A stretch of 64,000 nucleotides of DNA from Tetradesmus obliquus. Taxonomy: Eukaryota; Chlorophyta; Chlorophyceae; Sphaeropleales; Scenedesmaceae. Both the position numbers and the translations under genes were made by a program. Below the pieces are notes generated by a model. It saw only the letters and a program-made list of their open reading frames with translations. It had not been told where the DNA came from and made no database searches. Below are positions 35,620-47,424 of the stretch, piece after piece; position 1 is the stretch's first letter, and each line of letters starts with the position of its first letter. The DNA lies in contig CP126197.1 in assembly GCA_030272155.1 (NCBI GenBank), positions 1,612,001 to 1,676,000 of the forward strand, in the 5' to 3' direction.

Positions 35620-37192
35620 TGGACAATACACCATCACGCGGGGCAGCTGTGTATCTGCATACATGGGTTGTTATAAGGACGACTTTGCCCGCCGCCTGCC
35701 CTGGGGCTTTGGGCATTACGAACATGGCAACATCACGACAGGCTGCAAGCAGCAGGCAATGAATGCACGCCTGCCGTATTATGGCACACAGTTTGAAGTT
35801 GAGTGCTGGGGTGGAATGGATCTGCTGCGTGCCAAATCATATGGCGAAGCCGAGGGCTGCTGTCATGCATGCCATGGCGACGAATCGATGATGTGCGGTG
35901 AATTGTGGTGTTTTGCCCTGTATTCCGTGCACACCCCGGCACAGATGCGCTGACTCATATGATACAGCAGCATGCAGGATTCTGCAAAGGCTGGTGAGCT
36001 TCACATAGATGGACATTTTGCTGTTGCCAGGTGTACATTTCCCAGGCTGCCGTGTCACAATGTGGTGGCATCACAAACGTGGTGAAGCATATCCACCTAA
36101 TTGAACTGAGTCTAGACTCATTTGGAACGCCTCACGCCGGCGCTGCAACATGCGCGTATGCATATGCTGCTGTATGTTGATGCAGTTGTGGAGAGCAGTG
36201 TAACTGGGCACGTGCAGCTGACCTGCAGGCCCACATGATTATCCTGTTCTGCTTTTGTGGGCAATGTGCATAGTTTGTCATGTTGCAAAGGCATGGCATC
36301 TGGTTGTTACTGGCATTTGGAGTGCCCTACTACTTCACATGCACTGTGTCGGCTATGCTACCAGCAAGCCCAGTTGAGCAGCCTAGCAGGAGCATTGGCT
36401 CTGCTGTTTGGCGCTTCAGGCTGACGCTGTCCCAGTGGCATATCTCCACCAGAGGTGGCTGCTGGCCTGCTTGCATGCAACCTTACGCAGTCTCTCTGTT
36501 AACGCTTGCTGCACAGATGTGTGTAAGTACATGTTAGATCTTTGTTTAGCAGGACTGGGTACACTACTACATGGTACCTGGCAGGTCTGCCCAGCAGGAT
36601 GCCTCCAACCACTATGCATGGAAATTTTGGGCTGGCGGAGTCTAGCATTGAGTAGCTATGCATTTACCATATGCACGTCTCTGGATACAACATGTCAATT
36701 TCGGCGTGCAAGGGTGTGCATTGTGTTCATGGGTGCCCACTCTCCTTTTCAGGTATCACTGAGACCTGAGACCATGTGTTCAACCTGTTGTGGTTCATAC
36801 CATCTAAATGGTGCCAGGACCCGCATGTAACTATCCTCTCTCTCATTTGCACGCAGCTGTTACCTTTTGGGCAACACGCGTTGCTAGTGGGTAACAAGCA
36901 TTGCTACTCAAGACCTGCTCAGCACGTGAGAGACAAGACGCGCACCGATAGTAGTTACAAGGCGGCATGGCATCAGATAGTCAATTTCTTTCAAACTTGC
37001 CTGTTGATTACATTGGGCCCATTGTCAGCCCAGTGGGGGCCCCCCAGTCCCGCCGCCACACGGCTGTGAGCAAGGCAGGGCGCTGCTCTTGGTCATGGCG
37101 TGTTGTGCTTGGCTGCTGGCACCAGCGCTGCCAGCCTACTACGCTTGAAGCTTCCCATGGCTTCACGTCGACCTTGTGGGGTTGGATTCAGT

Positions 37193-37260
37193 AGTTGCCC
37201 AATGAGCTTGTCATCAACTCGACACCGGCTGACAGCCCGTCGTATGATGCACAAATGGCG
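37193..37260 (+). repeat. Dispersed ~69-bp repeat, copy C
   Basis: The most diverged copy; it shares GTTGCCCAATGAGC and the GCACAAAT end with copy B. Confidence 0.55.
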
Positions 37261-37666
37261 ACCACCCTGCCGTCACGCTTGCGCCTGCAGCACGTAGGCT
37301 GTCACCGACCCCATGGAGTCCAGCACTGCACGCAACTGCAGGCACAGACATGCAGCAGCAGCCATCGATCAGTCATGACTCGCAAGACGTGGGACCACAG
37401 CCAGGTATGGACAAGCATGGACGAGTTGGCTCACAGCCACAGACGTAGCAGCAAACAGCCAGTCAACACACCCATGTTTGCTGAACACGTCATGACATGT
37501 ACGATTTACTGTTGCAGTGTGCTTCCGTGCCTGTGAGGCAATGCTTGCGATCACAGCGGTGCAGTGCTGCCCCATGCAAAGCTTGTAGCAAGTGCTAGAA
37601 CTGCGTGCCCAGGGCATGATAGCATGTGCATTTCATGGGGTGTTTGCATCAAGCCGGCCTCAGCTC

Positions 37667-37835
37667 CTGCAGCCGCCCCAGGTGGGGCAGCAGCATCAGC
37701 ATGCTCCCTCCCACGAAAGCCAACATCAACTGCACAGCCAGCACTGTGCACAAAGGCATGCAGGGTGTGACGTGCACCTCCTACAGGCCTCACCTCCTGC
37801 AGGCGCCCCAGGTGCCGCAGCAGCAGCAGCAGCAC
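37667..37835 (-). repeat. Two echoes of SKA1 last-exon end
   Basis: Downstream of the SKA1 stop, the stretch coding LLRHLGRLQE recurs at about 37790-37835 and 37667-37705, preceded by partial LMLL-coding bases. The first copy keeps the bases that read gtgagg after GAG in the real exon. Confidence 0.8.
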
Positions 37836-37881
37836 GCTACATTGCGCCTGCGCCAATGCCATGATATGCCTACTGCAAAGC

Positions 37882-38036
37882 TCATCGCAATGGAGCCAGC
37901 CTCACCTCCTGCAGGCGCCCCAGGTGCCGCAGCAGCATCAGCATGCTCTTGCCGCTCTTGTCCATCTTCACTGCAGTGCCAGCACGCAGGTCATTTTCCA
38001 GGAACCAGAAGCGGCCTTTGGCAGCCTCCTTATTCT

Positions 38037-38100
<64 letters not shown>

Positions 38101-40812
38101 TAGCAGCAGCAGCAACAGCAGCAGAGTGTGCAGTCGCAGCAGTCAATGCAGGCCCAGTATACAGCAGGGTGCACAGGCACAGCATACAGCGCAGCAGGTC
38201 GCCCTCCAGGAACCAGCAGCAGCCCTTGGCTGCCTCCTTATTCTGCGGCGCAGCAGCAGCACGCACAGCTGTGAGTGCAGGCGCACTGCACAGCAATTTG
38301 CACAGTGGCAGCACACAGCGCGGAAGATAGCAGCACGCATCTTGATGACATGCGCCTGAGACGCAGCAGACAGCGCTGCAGCGCGGCCTCACCGCAGCAG
38401 ACCAAGCAGCCAGCACCACAATGCTGCAGAGTCGATATTCGCCGGTTGAATCTTCAGCAACACCATCCACGCTGTATCTCCCCTAAAACACAGCAGCCAG
38501 AGCCTCCCCACGTTGATGTGGTACAGCTCCTGCAGCCAACGGCCTTCACCAACAGTAAAGCCATGCTGACACTACCTGAGCAGCAGCCTCAGCCTCCTCA
38601 ATTACACAGGTTGAGGAAGGTTGGTTTTCATACTCACCGCAATGCTGTGGTACAGTTCCTGCAGCCTGATGCGCTCCTCAGCGCCCACGCGTGCCAGCTG
38701 GTTGCGCGCCACACTGGCCATGGCCTTAGCACACGCCTCAGCAAAGCCAGCCAGCTCGTCCACTGCTGCATTCACCTGCAGTTTAGCACCGGCACACAGG
38801 TCAGCAGCGTTAGGTGGCTACCGCAGCACTAGCAGCACCGGGTTCGAGGATGTGCGTATAGCTGGTGTGCTGTGCAGCTGAGCCTCAGCAAAGCCAGCCA
38901 GCTCATCAAAGGCTGCATCCACCTGCAGGCACATATCACCAGCACACGTGTGACACGGTTAAGCATAGAGTGTATAACTGCTGCTTCTGTTGGCAAGACG
39001 CATTTGGTCAAAGCACAGCCAGCAGGCGCGGCACAGCTGCGCAGCAGCAGCAGCAGTAGCAGCAGGTGGTGGCGTGCTGAGATGTGGGGTGTAGCTTGGG
39101 TGCTGTGCAGCTGGGCAGCAAGGTTGCATGATGTGCATGCAGATAGGCGCTGGCCAATACATGGCGGCGCGTCTGCTTGTACCTGTGTAGAGCTGTACTA
39201 CAGCTAGTAGCTGCTGCGGCAAGTATGCACGCCATCCGATTGTAGCAGAGAAATCAGGTCTAGCCGTGCTGCAATCCACACACGGCAGAAGCAGAGGGCC
39301 TCCAGGTAACCGCAGCGCTGCTGGCAAGTCACAGAAGCACAGACAGTGCACAGGATAAACTGACACACAGCAGCAACCCACCTTCTCAAGTGTCAGGCGG
39401 CCCTTTATGTAGCTGGGCACTGACGCCAGCTCAGCTGCAGTGACATACCAGCGCGGGGCAGCAGCAGGCACAGGCCTGGCAGCTGCCGGCCCATCCTTGC
39501 GCCGCTTGTCTGCTGCTTTGCTGCCTGCAGGACAGGTGCGGCATGCCCTCGGACGGATGGGATTAGATGCGGAGGACGCCGCCATGCAGTGCAACATCAG
39601 CAGCATGCCACACGCTGAGTGCTGTGATGACACCGCTGCTGACACACGCATGCCGAATCATGCACAACTCGAAACCAACTGCAGCTGCTGCCCCTGATGG
39701 TAAGTGAATGCGTCTGCTCACCTCTTGCATCGTCTGCTGCTGCTGCTGCCACCGATGTTGCACCGCGCACGCCCAGCACTGCTGTGCCAGCTGCGCCTGG
39801 CTGCTTCGCAGCGCCCTGCTGGTGTGCTGCTGCAGCAGCTGCTGCAGGTGCTGCTGCTGGCGCGGGGCACGTGCTTGGCAGGTGCTGCGGCAGATTGCTG
39901 CTGATCTGCTGCAGGTGCTGCTGCTGAAGCTCTGCTGCCTGCAGGAGTGCACGTGCCTGCACGCAGCGTTGGATCCCAGCCAGAAAGGTTACGCTCATTC
40001 TCCTGTATGCAGTTGTGCAGCATCATGGCTGTCTGCAGTAGATGCAACGCTTACTGTGCTATGCCACACCCCTTGGCAGTTGCTGTGACCGTCAGGTGCT
40101 ACTGGGGGCGCATGAGCTGTTGCTTGCAGGCCAGCTGCACCTACGTACCTTGGGCACTGATGCCATCTCCTGCTGCGTGCGCTGCCTGAGCTCATCAAAC
40201 AGCTGCTCCAGCGCACGAACACTGGCCTGCAGGAACCAGTGACAGCAGCAGCAGCAGCAAAGCTCAAAATTTCTGCCTAGCTCGCCCGGCACTCTAGCCC
40301 GCTCATCTGGCAAACATCTGCATGGGGAGGCTGCAGCAACATTATGCGTGCTAGTGCGGCATACATGGCAGGTGGATGGCCTGACTGTTACTGTACTACA
40401 GAGGCATGCACAGCTGCTGGCTCTGCTGCTCACAGGCATCAGTGCGGTTGCTAGTCGACCATTCCGCATCACGCAGCGCACCTCGATGCCTTGTATGTCT
40501 CGCACAAAGATATGTTTTACACTGTCTGCAAGAGCAGGTGCCCGTCAGGACAGCTTGTGAGAAAGCAGAAACTGCTTATGAACACAAGTCATGCTGCAGA
40601 CGCAGTGGTGATTTGCGCTGCTGCTGCAGCAGAAGTGTTGATCTGCCCTGTGGCCAGCACTCACCCTCTACTCGGAAGCAAACCAGCTGCTGCAGCTCCG
40701 ATATGCGTTGAGAGAACGCCTGAGTCATGTATGAGAAAGAGCTGCTGGAGGAGCAGTTCTCATCCAGCAGGTCATCCTGGAAGGTGGAGGCAGAGGCTCT
40801 GAGAGCCTCCAT
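37882..40812 (-). CDS. SKA1: Spindle and kinetochore-associated protein 1 (SKA1)
   Basis: Microtubule-binding subunit of the SKA complex at kinetochores (family knowledge). Proposed exons: 40812-40684, 40226-40149, 39956-39722, 39524-39382, 38775-38638 and 38034-37882, giving 291 aa (263 aa from the later ATG at 40728; human is 255). The N-terminal coiled-coil part includes ALEQLFDELRQRTQQEM and LQQISSNLPQHLP, like the SHLP segment of animal SKA1. An Ala-rich linker leads to the winged-helix C-terminal domain: ELASVPSYIKGRLTLEKVNA, LARVGAEERIRLQELYHSIA, KEAAKGRFWFLENDLR, KMDKSGKSMLMLLRHLGRL, ending QEVRLAPLR. The last exon reads straight to TGA at 37882. The exon 1 boundaries are the weakest part (donor gtttgc). 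The last intron ends in about 20 CTG triplets. Confidence 0.82.
38041..38098 (-). repeat. (CTG)n tract at SKA1 last acceptor
   Basis: About 19 uninterrupted CAG triplets on the plus strand, hence CTG on the sense strand, ending in the ctgcag acceptor. The tract is likely unstable in length and could affect splicing of the last exon. Confidence 0.95.
38196..38256 (-). repeat. Echo of SKA1 last-exon start
   Basis: Repeats the head of the last exon with its ctgcag-like acceptor: KEAAKG, then CCWFLEGDLL where the real exon has RFWFLENDLR. It lies about 220 bases upstream in the preceding intron. Confidence 0.85.
38880..38946 (-). repeat. Echo of SKA1 exon 5 start
   Basis: Repeats the acceptor and first ~45 bases of the exon at 38775, coding V(D/N)AA(F/V)DELAGFAEA, about 150 bases upstream in the intron. 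The acceptor ctgcag and the bases before it are also duplicated. Confidence 0.88.
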
Positions 40813-40979
40813 AGCAAATCTTTCCGTTTCTTGAATGCTGCTAACTTTCAAACTCAAATATTCGCGGGACGCCCGGCTAAGATCAGTCGACAGGTGCTGC
40901 TGCTGATGGCAGGAAAGGCTGGCTGGTCGCGCGCTGGTGAACTTCCTACGTGGGCACTTTCGTCGCATAACAAGTTTCA

Positions 40980-40988
40980 ATATATAAT
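40980..40988 (-). promoter_or_regulatory. Possible SKA1 TATA box
   Basis: Reads TTATATATT on the reverse strand, about 170 bases before the proposed SKA1 ATG. This is the only clear TATA-like run near that gene. Confidence 0.4.
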
Positions 40989-43964
40989 GGTTGTGCTGTG
41001 GAACCGGCAGCCTGCCTCGACTACAAGACCAATGACTGAGCAGTTCAAAAAAATGTTAGTCGATACACCTTCCGTTCTAAGGGCCGTGAGGACATCAGTT
41101 CAATGTGTTGATTCAATCGAGAGTTCGCACTGTAGTTTATCGCCGCTGGTGTTGTGCCGGCCACCTACCGCATGGTGTTGCATCTCATCAGACCTTGCAC
41201 CAACAGCGCATGTCAAGTTCAAGTTCAACATGTGTACTACCACCATCGTGGCATGACAAGGCAGTGCTGCAATTGTACGGATTAAGGGTGTAAGCACAAG
41301 AATGCTTGTTACAGATGGTGTCAAGCAAAGGCATTTGCGAAGTGCAATGCAAGGCCACCACCAGAAGAAGTGGATGCCTAGCGAAGTGAACCGGCGAAGC
41401 GCCTGAAGCCCCGACACGCGCACCTGAAGGTTGGTGTCTATTGTAAAGGGTGAGTTTACATTTTATACCATGGAAGCAGGGCTGGCGCTGGCGCTGGCGC
41501 CGAAAGGCTATTGTAATGCTGCATGTTACAGCACCTCCAACAGCCATAAGCACATGTGTACGCACCAGCTATCGTGATCCACAGGCAGGTAACATGGCAG
41601 CAGTTCTAGAGCCGCATCTGCAGAGTTTACAGCCGCAGCCGCTGCCAGATGGCATACACACAGGGATGCAGGCCATACTCAGCTTCGTTACATTGATGCT
41701 CTATTCGTGCCCTTGGCAACAGATGTGCATGCACGGCCAATAACTTGGGTCGGTAAACTCATTTTCTGCATCATGATCGCCAGGTTGGCCGTTCACAACA
41801 CATAGCTGCTGTGTGCATCTGTCAAGCTGGAATGTGTTGACAACGCAACCTGTGTGATAACATGCAGCTCATCAGGCAGATATGAAGCACTGTGAAGTTT
41901 CCGTTCATCCATTGCGTGACAACTGAGATGCGCCGCTGTGGGACAAAACATGTGCACCACGACTGCACATCGACTCCACAACACGGTTGAATGGCAGACA
42001 GTAGCCTACGTCCTGCAAAGCTGCAATAGAAGTACTTGCAATGCTTGCAGTTCATCATCTAACCTGCCACCTGATGGGCGCAAGACAGCAAGCGCCAAGC
42101 AAGTATGGCGCACAATCAAGAGGAAACAATATGCATAGTACTACTCAAGTCTTGGGGTTATTGCGGGTGCAACCCTAAGAGGGCTGATCATCTGCCACAA
42201 TGCTGGCGCCTGTGCACACGCACACAGCATGCGAGAGGAATGGCTGACTGACATACCAGCCGTGTGTGCAAAGCAAAACTGACATAGTTTACTGCTCTGG
42301 TGTGGAGCAGACATACCCACAAGCCTGTCAAGCCGATGCCTGCAACAACGGTGAGCATGCATGCACAAAAGCCGAAGATCAGTGCTGCAGTGCAGTGATA
42401 TGTGTGGGCCGGGCCTGGCCACTCCATTGCCCCCACATAATGTTTGTCACGTGAAGTCACGTGACGTGCACGCCACTCCTAAATCCAACACGCACATGCC
42501 TACAGCCTGTGAAGGCGCCACATGTGTGAACAGAGGAGACGCTGCCCTGTGCAGGTGCAGCACCATGGCAGCTCCTCTGCCACTGCGGACATGCTGCTAC
42601 AGCAGCTGCCGATTTAAATAGCCTACTAGGTTGTGAGTAACAACACGCAGGCAAGCAGTCCTTCTCATGTACATAGCATGTATGCTGCCATCGTTGCAAG
42701 AGCAGGCATGTCGGCAGCAGCAGCCGCGGCCTTTTGCCAACAACAATGTGAGTGCACACCAAGACATGTGTGCACACAAATGGCATTATGCTCAGGCAAC
42801 CCCCTGTTCCACCCATGATCATCATGCCTGTATGCATAAGCCCAACGCCCAATGCAGCCCATGAGGCTTTACAAGCCCACAGACAAGCACCCACACCAAA
42901 CTAAGTGGATACCCTTCAAGCCGCATAGGCCGTCGCACGCATTCCCCATACAGCAGGGCAGCATGCCACTGCAACTGGCTGCAGGTTGGTTTGTTGCACT
43001 CCCTATTCCACACGCTGTACTAGCACGAAGCTACGTCACAACGTAGCGAAAGCACGCTGGTGTGCGCTGCAATCTCACCAAATGCTCCCAGTGCTGAAAC
43101 ACAGTCCACGCGGTGCATGCTTGCTTACACGGCCGCAGCTTGCACGCACTCCCCGATTTGCTGCCCAAATACCCGGCAGATCATACATACATATCATCAT
43201 ATTGCAATGCTCTTCACGGGAACAATATGCAGATGAGTGCCGAGGCTGTGCATGCAGATCTTTACACCACACGAGTCTGGCCAGGGCACGAAAGCACACC
43301 ACAAGATGACACCCCGGAAAACTTCTGCTGTCACAGGTTATCAGCCGATAAGCCCGCATATGACCAAGGAACTCCTCCCAACCTCATTCAAGCAGGCTGC
43401 CAGTACCCCATTGCTGCTGTACACCAGATGGCTCACAGCCACTGCTGCAACCCAAACCGCAGCACACCAACAAACGCATCGCTTTGCCACTACGCAGCTG
43501 GACACAGCTGCTGCAGCCTGGTTGGCGGTGCTGCAACCAGCCAGCTAATGCTGCATGAGCAAGCGTAAATCATGCATGCAGGCTAAGCCTTATAACACTA
43601 GCTGCTGACCACACACTCTGCAGCTGGCACAGACAAAGCAGGGTGCGGACACTGGTACTCTATACAAGACACGCACAAGAGAGCAAAGCAGGCAGCAAGC
43701 CCATAGCGTACATGCTGCTGAGGCAAGGTGTCAACTGTCCGCAAACATTGGCTTTGATTCAGTGCCACAGGAACAACGTGCTGCTCCGAGTGCACACATC
43801 AAAACACCAGGCCCCAAGCAGTTGGCACGGTGCCATCAGGTGGCACGTATGAAACAAATGCAGATCATGGCAGGACGCATCAGCCACCTCCTTTGCGCCT
43901 GTCACAAGCTGCCAAAGCAATTGTGTACCAGACTCGCCGACAGTACATCTGCACCATTAAAAGT

Positions 43965-44143
43965 TTGCTGCTGCATGCACCAACACCATTGACTGCACAG
44001 AACAGCAACAGAATGGAATCCTTTGCTAGCAGACGCCGATGCCAAGCCCCTAGGCGGCATATGCTGACAATGCCCCATGCCATGGAAATTTGCTGCTGCA
44101 TGCACCAACACCACCGACTGCAAGTTCAGCAACCAGATGGCAT
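43965..44143. repeat. Direct repeat pair
   Basis: Two ~55-bp copies sharing TTTGCTGCTGCATGCACCAA start at about 43965 and 44088. Confidence 0.75.
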
Positions 44144-47100
44144 CCATTGATAGCTGAACATCAGAAACAACCTGGGTCCCCATCCTGGTCTACACAGACT
44201 GCCTGCCTAGGCTGCGCGCGAGCCAAACAGGCACAGATGATGACCTGCTCTCTGTTGGCCTGCATACCCAAGGCGCTGAAGCTGCCCTGTTGTGTCATAT
44301 TCTCTTCATTATCCCTCTCAAGGCTGAACTGGTGACCCGCATCATCAGCAATGCGTAGGCTACAACCATGCGGCTACGGATTGCCTGCCTACGCCACCAT
44401 TGACACTGCCTACCTGCTGCACTCGCCTACTTCATACATGCTGCCGTACATACATACCAAACTCAGCCCATACTCAAGAGTGTCTAACACCACAGAATCC
44501 TGTGCAGGACCTATCCAGCTGCAGCAGCTGTTACAGCAGCTGCAGCTGGAGCAACACATGACGCTGGCTGCTATATGACCATTCATAATATGCAATGGGC
44601 CAGGCAGACAAAGCAGACAAGGCAGACAAAGCAGAGCCGTGACACTGTTGTTCTTCATAAGCTGCATCAAGCCCATCTCTGTACATGCACTCCTGCCATA
44701 ATATGGCAGCACCATATATAAATCTCCACGCCTTTGCGGCCCTGCATTGCATGCACTACCAAACAATGGTAGCAAAATGAAACACACGTTTGGGGCCCTG
44801 CATTGCACAAGCAGAAGCTCAACTGGCATTGCTGCATGGCATATGAATAGCAACAGGCACATGCCGCTGGCACAAATCTTCGCATCAGCATATAAAAGTA
44901 GAGGTTAGGATGCAGCCCTGCAAAAGCCGCCAAACAAGCTGCTGCACTGCAAGTGTCTCTCTGCAAAGGCACAAGCAGCAGCTGCTCCTGCTCCGTATTA
45001 GACACACAGCCACGGACGCACTACAACACTGCACGCCCAATCAAGCATATGTGCAACACGGCGCCCTGCTGTGGGGTGTTTCTAGTGCTGCCAAGACGCT
45101 CTGGCACATCCACGCTAACAGCTGAACCACATGATAAGCAAGACATGCAGGCATGGGGCAGGGATCTTGCCGGCTGTCAGCCACTGCCGCGCTTTGCCAG
45201 CAGATTAAGATGACGCCTGGCGCAACAAGCAGGCACTTGTACGCAATCATGCAGAACCGTGTCTGGCGGGCAGACAAGATTGTGCGTTGCAAGCGGCACT
45301 ACTTTCTGTCCGCCAACCATGTCTGCATACAATGGATTAGATGCATGTAGATGCACAATCTGCACGCATCACAAAGCATGGTGCCGGGCACACGTGTAGG
45401 TACATCCGTGCACCCAAACACATGACACACACTCGGAGGCCACACATGATTACCAGCCGCATGCATTGACCTAAGCATCTACCACAGTCCAGGAATGACT
45501 GCCCTTGCACATCAAACAGTACTTCATGCATTGGTTGGCTGACACATGCCGAGAGGAGACGGTGGCAGCAGCGCAGAACAGCACTGCTGCCGGCCACAAA
45601 GCTGCTGCAGCACCAAACACGTCTGGCCGGCATGTCTGGCCGGCATGTTGTTCGCACAAAAACGCATAAGACCCAGAAGGCTGATGTGTGAAGGCACTTG
45701 GGTGGAGCTGTGACAGCAGCATCCACTAATGCACCATAGCATACGGCAACCATGGTTAGTAGGGGCTGCATCTGGCAGCTGTTTCCCAACAAATGACATC
45801 CAGCACAAGCGCCTTGAAGACAGGCGCACTCCGCCACGCCAATCATACTTCAACGGTGAGTAAACCGACACGAGGTAAGCCGCGTGCTAAGCTGATAGGC
45901 AGCATAATGCAGCAGCCACAGCAGCACAGTGCAAGGCCCCTTCAGGGCATGCACCCTGGCACATGCCACTTGCTGCTGCTGGCATCTATAGTCTTGCTGT
46001 GTTGGCTTGAAAAGCTGACACGCAGACATTGCCAGCAGGTTGGTGGTTCAGGCGTGCTGCTCTGCCAGACACCAGTGCGCAATTGCTGCAGTGCATGTGA
46101 CGGAACGCTTGACCATACCATCGCCGCTGCACAAGCACCCTGCTGCTCACTGTGTATATCAAAATGAATGACTCTTTGGTGCTGCAGGCTCTAGCACCAG
46201 ACACTTGACTTTCCACGCAACACATGTAAGCCGCACACTCAACATGTGCCCACACCGGCACTCATCACAAGGCATCAGCTGTGACATGTGCTTGGCCGCT
46301 GCGACGAACTGTTGCATAGCCCGAGACACCGTTTGTTGTGGGTGTTCATGACAAAGGGTTCTGACCGGCCTGCCGTCTGCCAAAAAGGCAACGGCATACA
46401 TACAACACAGCCTCGTACATAGTAATAGCATCCAGCATATATGATTGCCACCACGAGCCATCACAAGCAAAGCAGCCACTGGCAATAAATGGCACCCATA
46501 ACCAAGGCAAACAACCGCCCTTTGAGGAAGTCACACATCACTGCATGCACTGTAATATTTGTAGCATTGAGCCATCCATGCAGCATCGCTAGGACAACTG
46601 CGTCCGTCCAAGCAACTGGGTCCAAGCACTCGTACCCTCCATACACCACACACCCAATCACATCCCATCCCCCGGGTAATAACACCACCAGCCAGCATAA
46701 CAAGCGCAGCTGCAGGCACGAGCGAATAAGTAGTACAGTAGCATAAGCAACAACATGCATCCCCACTAATCCACTTGTGAAGCACAGCAGCAGCTCACTG
46801 CGTGCTCACATACGCTGCATATTGTGCTGCACACCCATCGCAGCCAAAGCTGCATAGCACGCTGACCCTATGTGTATGATGCCAGCATGCACATATGGCA
46901 AAACAGAATGCTTGTTGCACAGCAAGGCAAGGGAAACACCACACCAAAAGCAGCACACACGTTGTGCCTGTCATGCATCAAAGCAAAGCGCAATGTAGCA
47001 ACATACTTGAGACACCTGGTGAACGAAACGCTGCAAGGCCTGCCCACAGGCGCACCAGCCGTGTAACAGCGCAAACAAGCAACCCTCGCGCAACACGTGC

Positions 47101-47424
47101 AAACACAGCTGATGTTTGCAAACAGGTTGGTTCTAACAAGTTGGCGTTCAGCCACCTGCGACACAACTGCTGCACTGCTGCAGCTTTCATTGCACCAGCT
47201 TTGCCTGCAACAACATCCTGCAAGCGATACACAGCTGCAAGCAAGCAACACACAGCTGCAAGCAACATACTATCCACCACCTGCACGACATGCTCCTGCA
47301 CTGCAGGGTTCCAGCTCTGCGGACTATTTCACCACCGCAATAAAGCCAATACTCGGATCCCATGGTCCTGTGTTGCACATCACAGGGCATGTACAACACA
47401 TCTCCCACTGCCACCTACTCGTCG

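Larger units (their letters stand above)
32667..35953 (+). pseudogene. WSC-domain secreted protein exon, split by transposon B
   Basis: The coding exon is 32667-32787 plus 35623-35953; transposon B separates the parts. The left part codes a Cys-rich module (FNCTRGAFDGQMCSGACRGG, then VSAVCSAG). The right part codes QYTITRGSC and then a WSC carbohydrate-binding domain (YMGCYKDDFARRLPWG, the CKQQ region, VECWGG, CCHACHGDESMMCGELW, FALYSV), ending at TGA 35951-35953. Dropping the element and one target copy joins the two halves in one open frame within a Cys-rich repeat, so the insertion is recent relative to frame decay. WSC domains bind cell-wall or extracellular glycans. The upstream exons and start were not identified (28068 is one candidate). 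The gene is nonfunctional unless the element is spliced out. Confidence 0.75.
35954..37881. other. Convergent intergenic region (WSC gene / SKA1)
   Basis: No gene was recognised. It contains dispersed repeat copy C and, at its end, echoes of the SKA1 last exon. A few hydrophobic frames (for example 36280-36537) have no supporting splice or family signals. Confidence 0.5.
40813..47424. other. Long stretch without a recognised gene
   Basis: 6.6 kb. No exon with family features was found on either strand. From about 42 kb on, the plus strand is rich in CA/ACA and poor in TG. The same bias marks introns and UTRs of reverse-strand genes here, so the stretch may be transcribed leftwards, for example as a very long 3' UTR or an unrecognised reverse-strand gene. 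Reverse-strand frames up to 169 codons (45337-45846) look like translated TG-rich sequence. Several reverse TGTAA motifs occur (for example near 42863, 43260 and 44531). Confidence 0.45.

Noticed and set aside
38350..38470. Extra SKA1 exon (VDGVAEDSTGEYRLCS)
   Set aside because: It has acceptor- and donor-like edges, but direct joining of 38638 to 38034 matches the family spacing and both phases, so an extra exon is not needed.
45337..45846. 169-codon reverse frame, Cys- and Val-rich
   Set aside because: It looks like translated TG-rich noncoding sequence, with no domain and no splice or start support.
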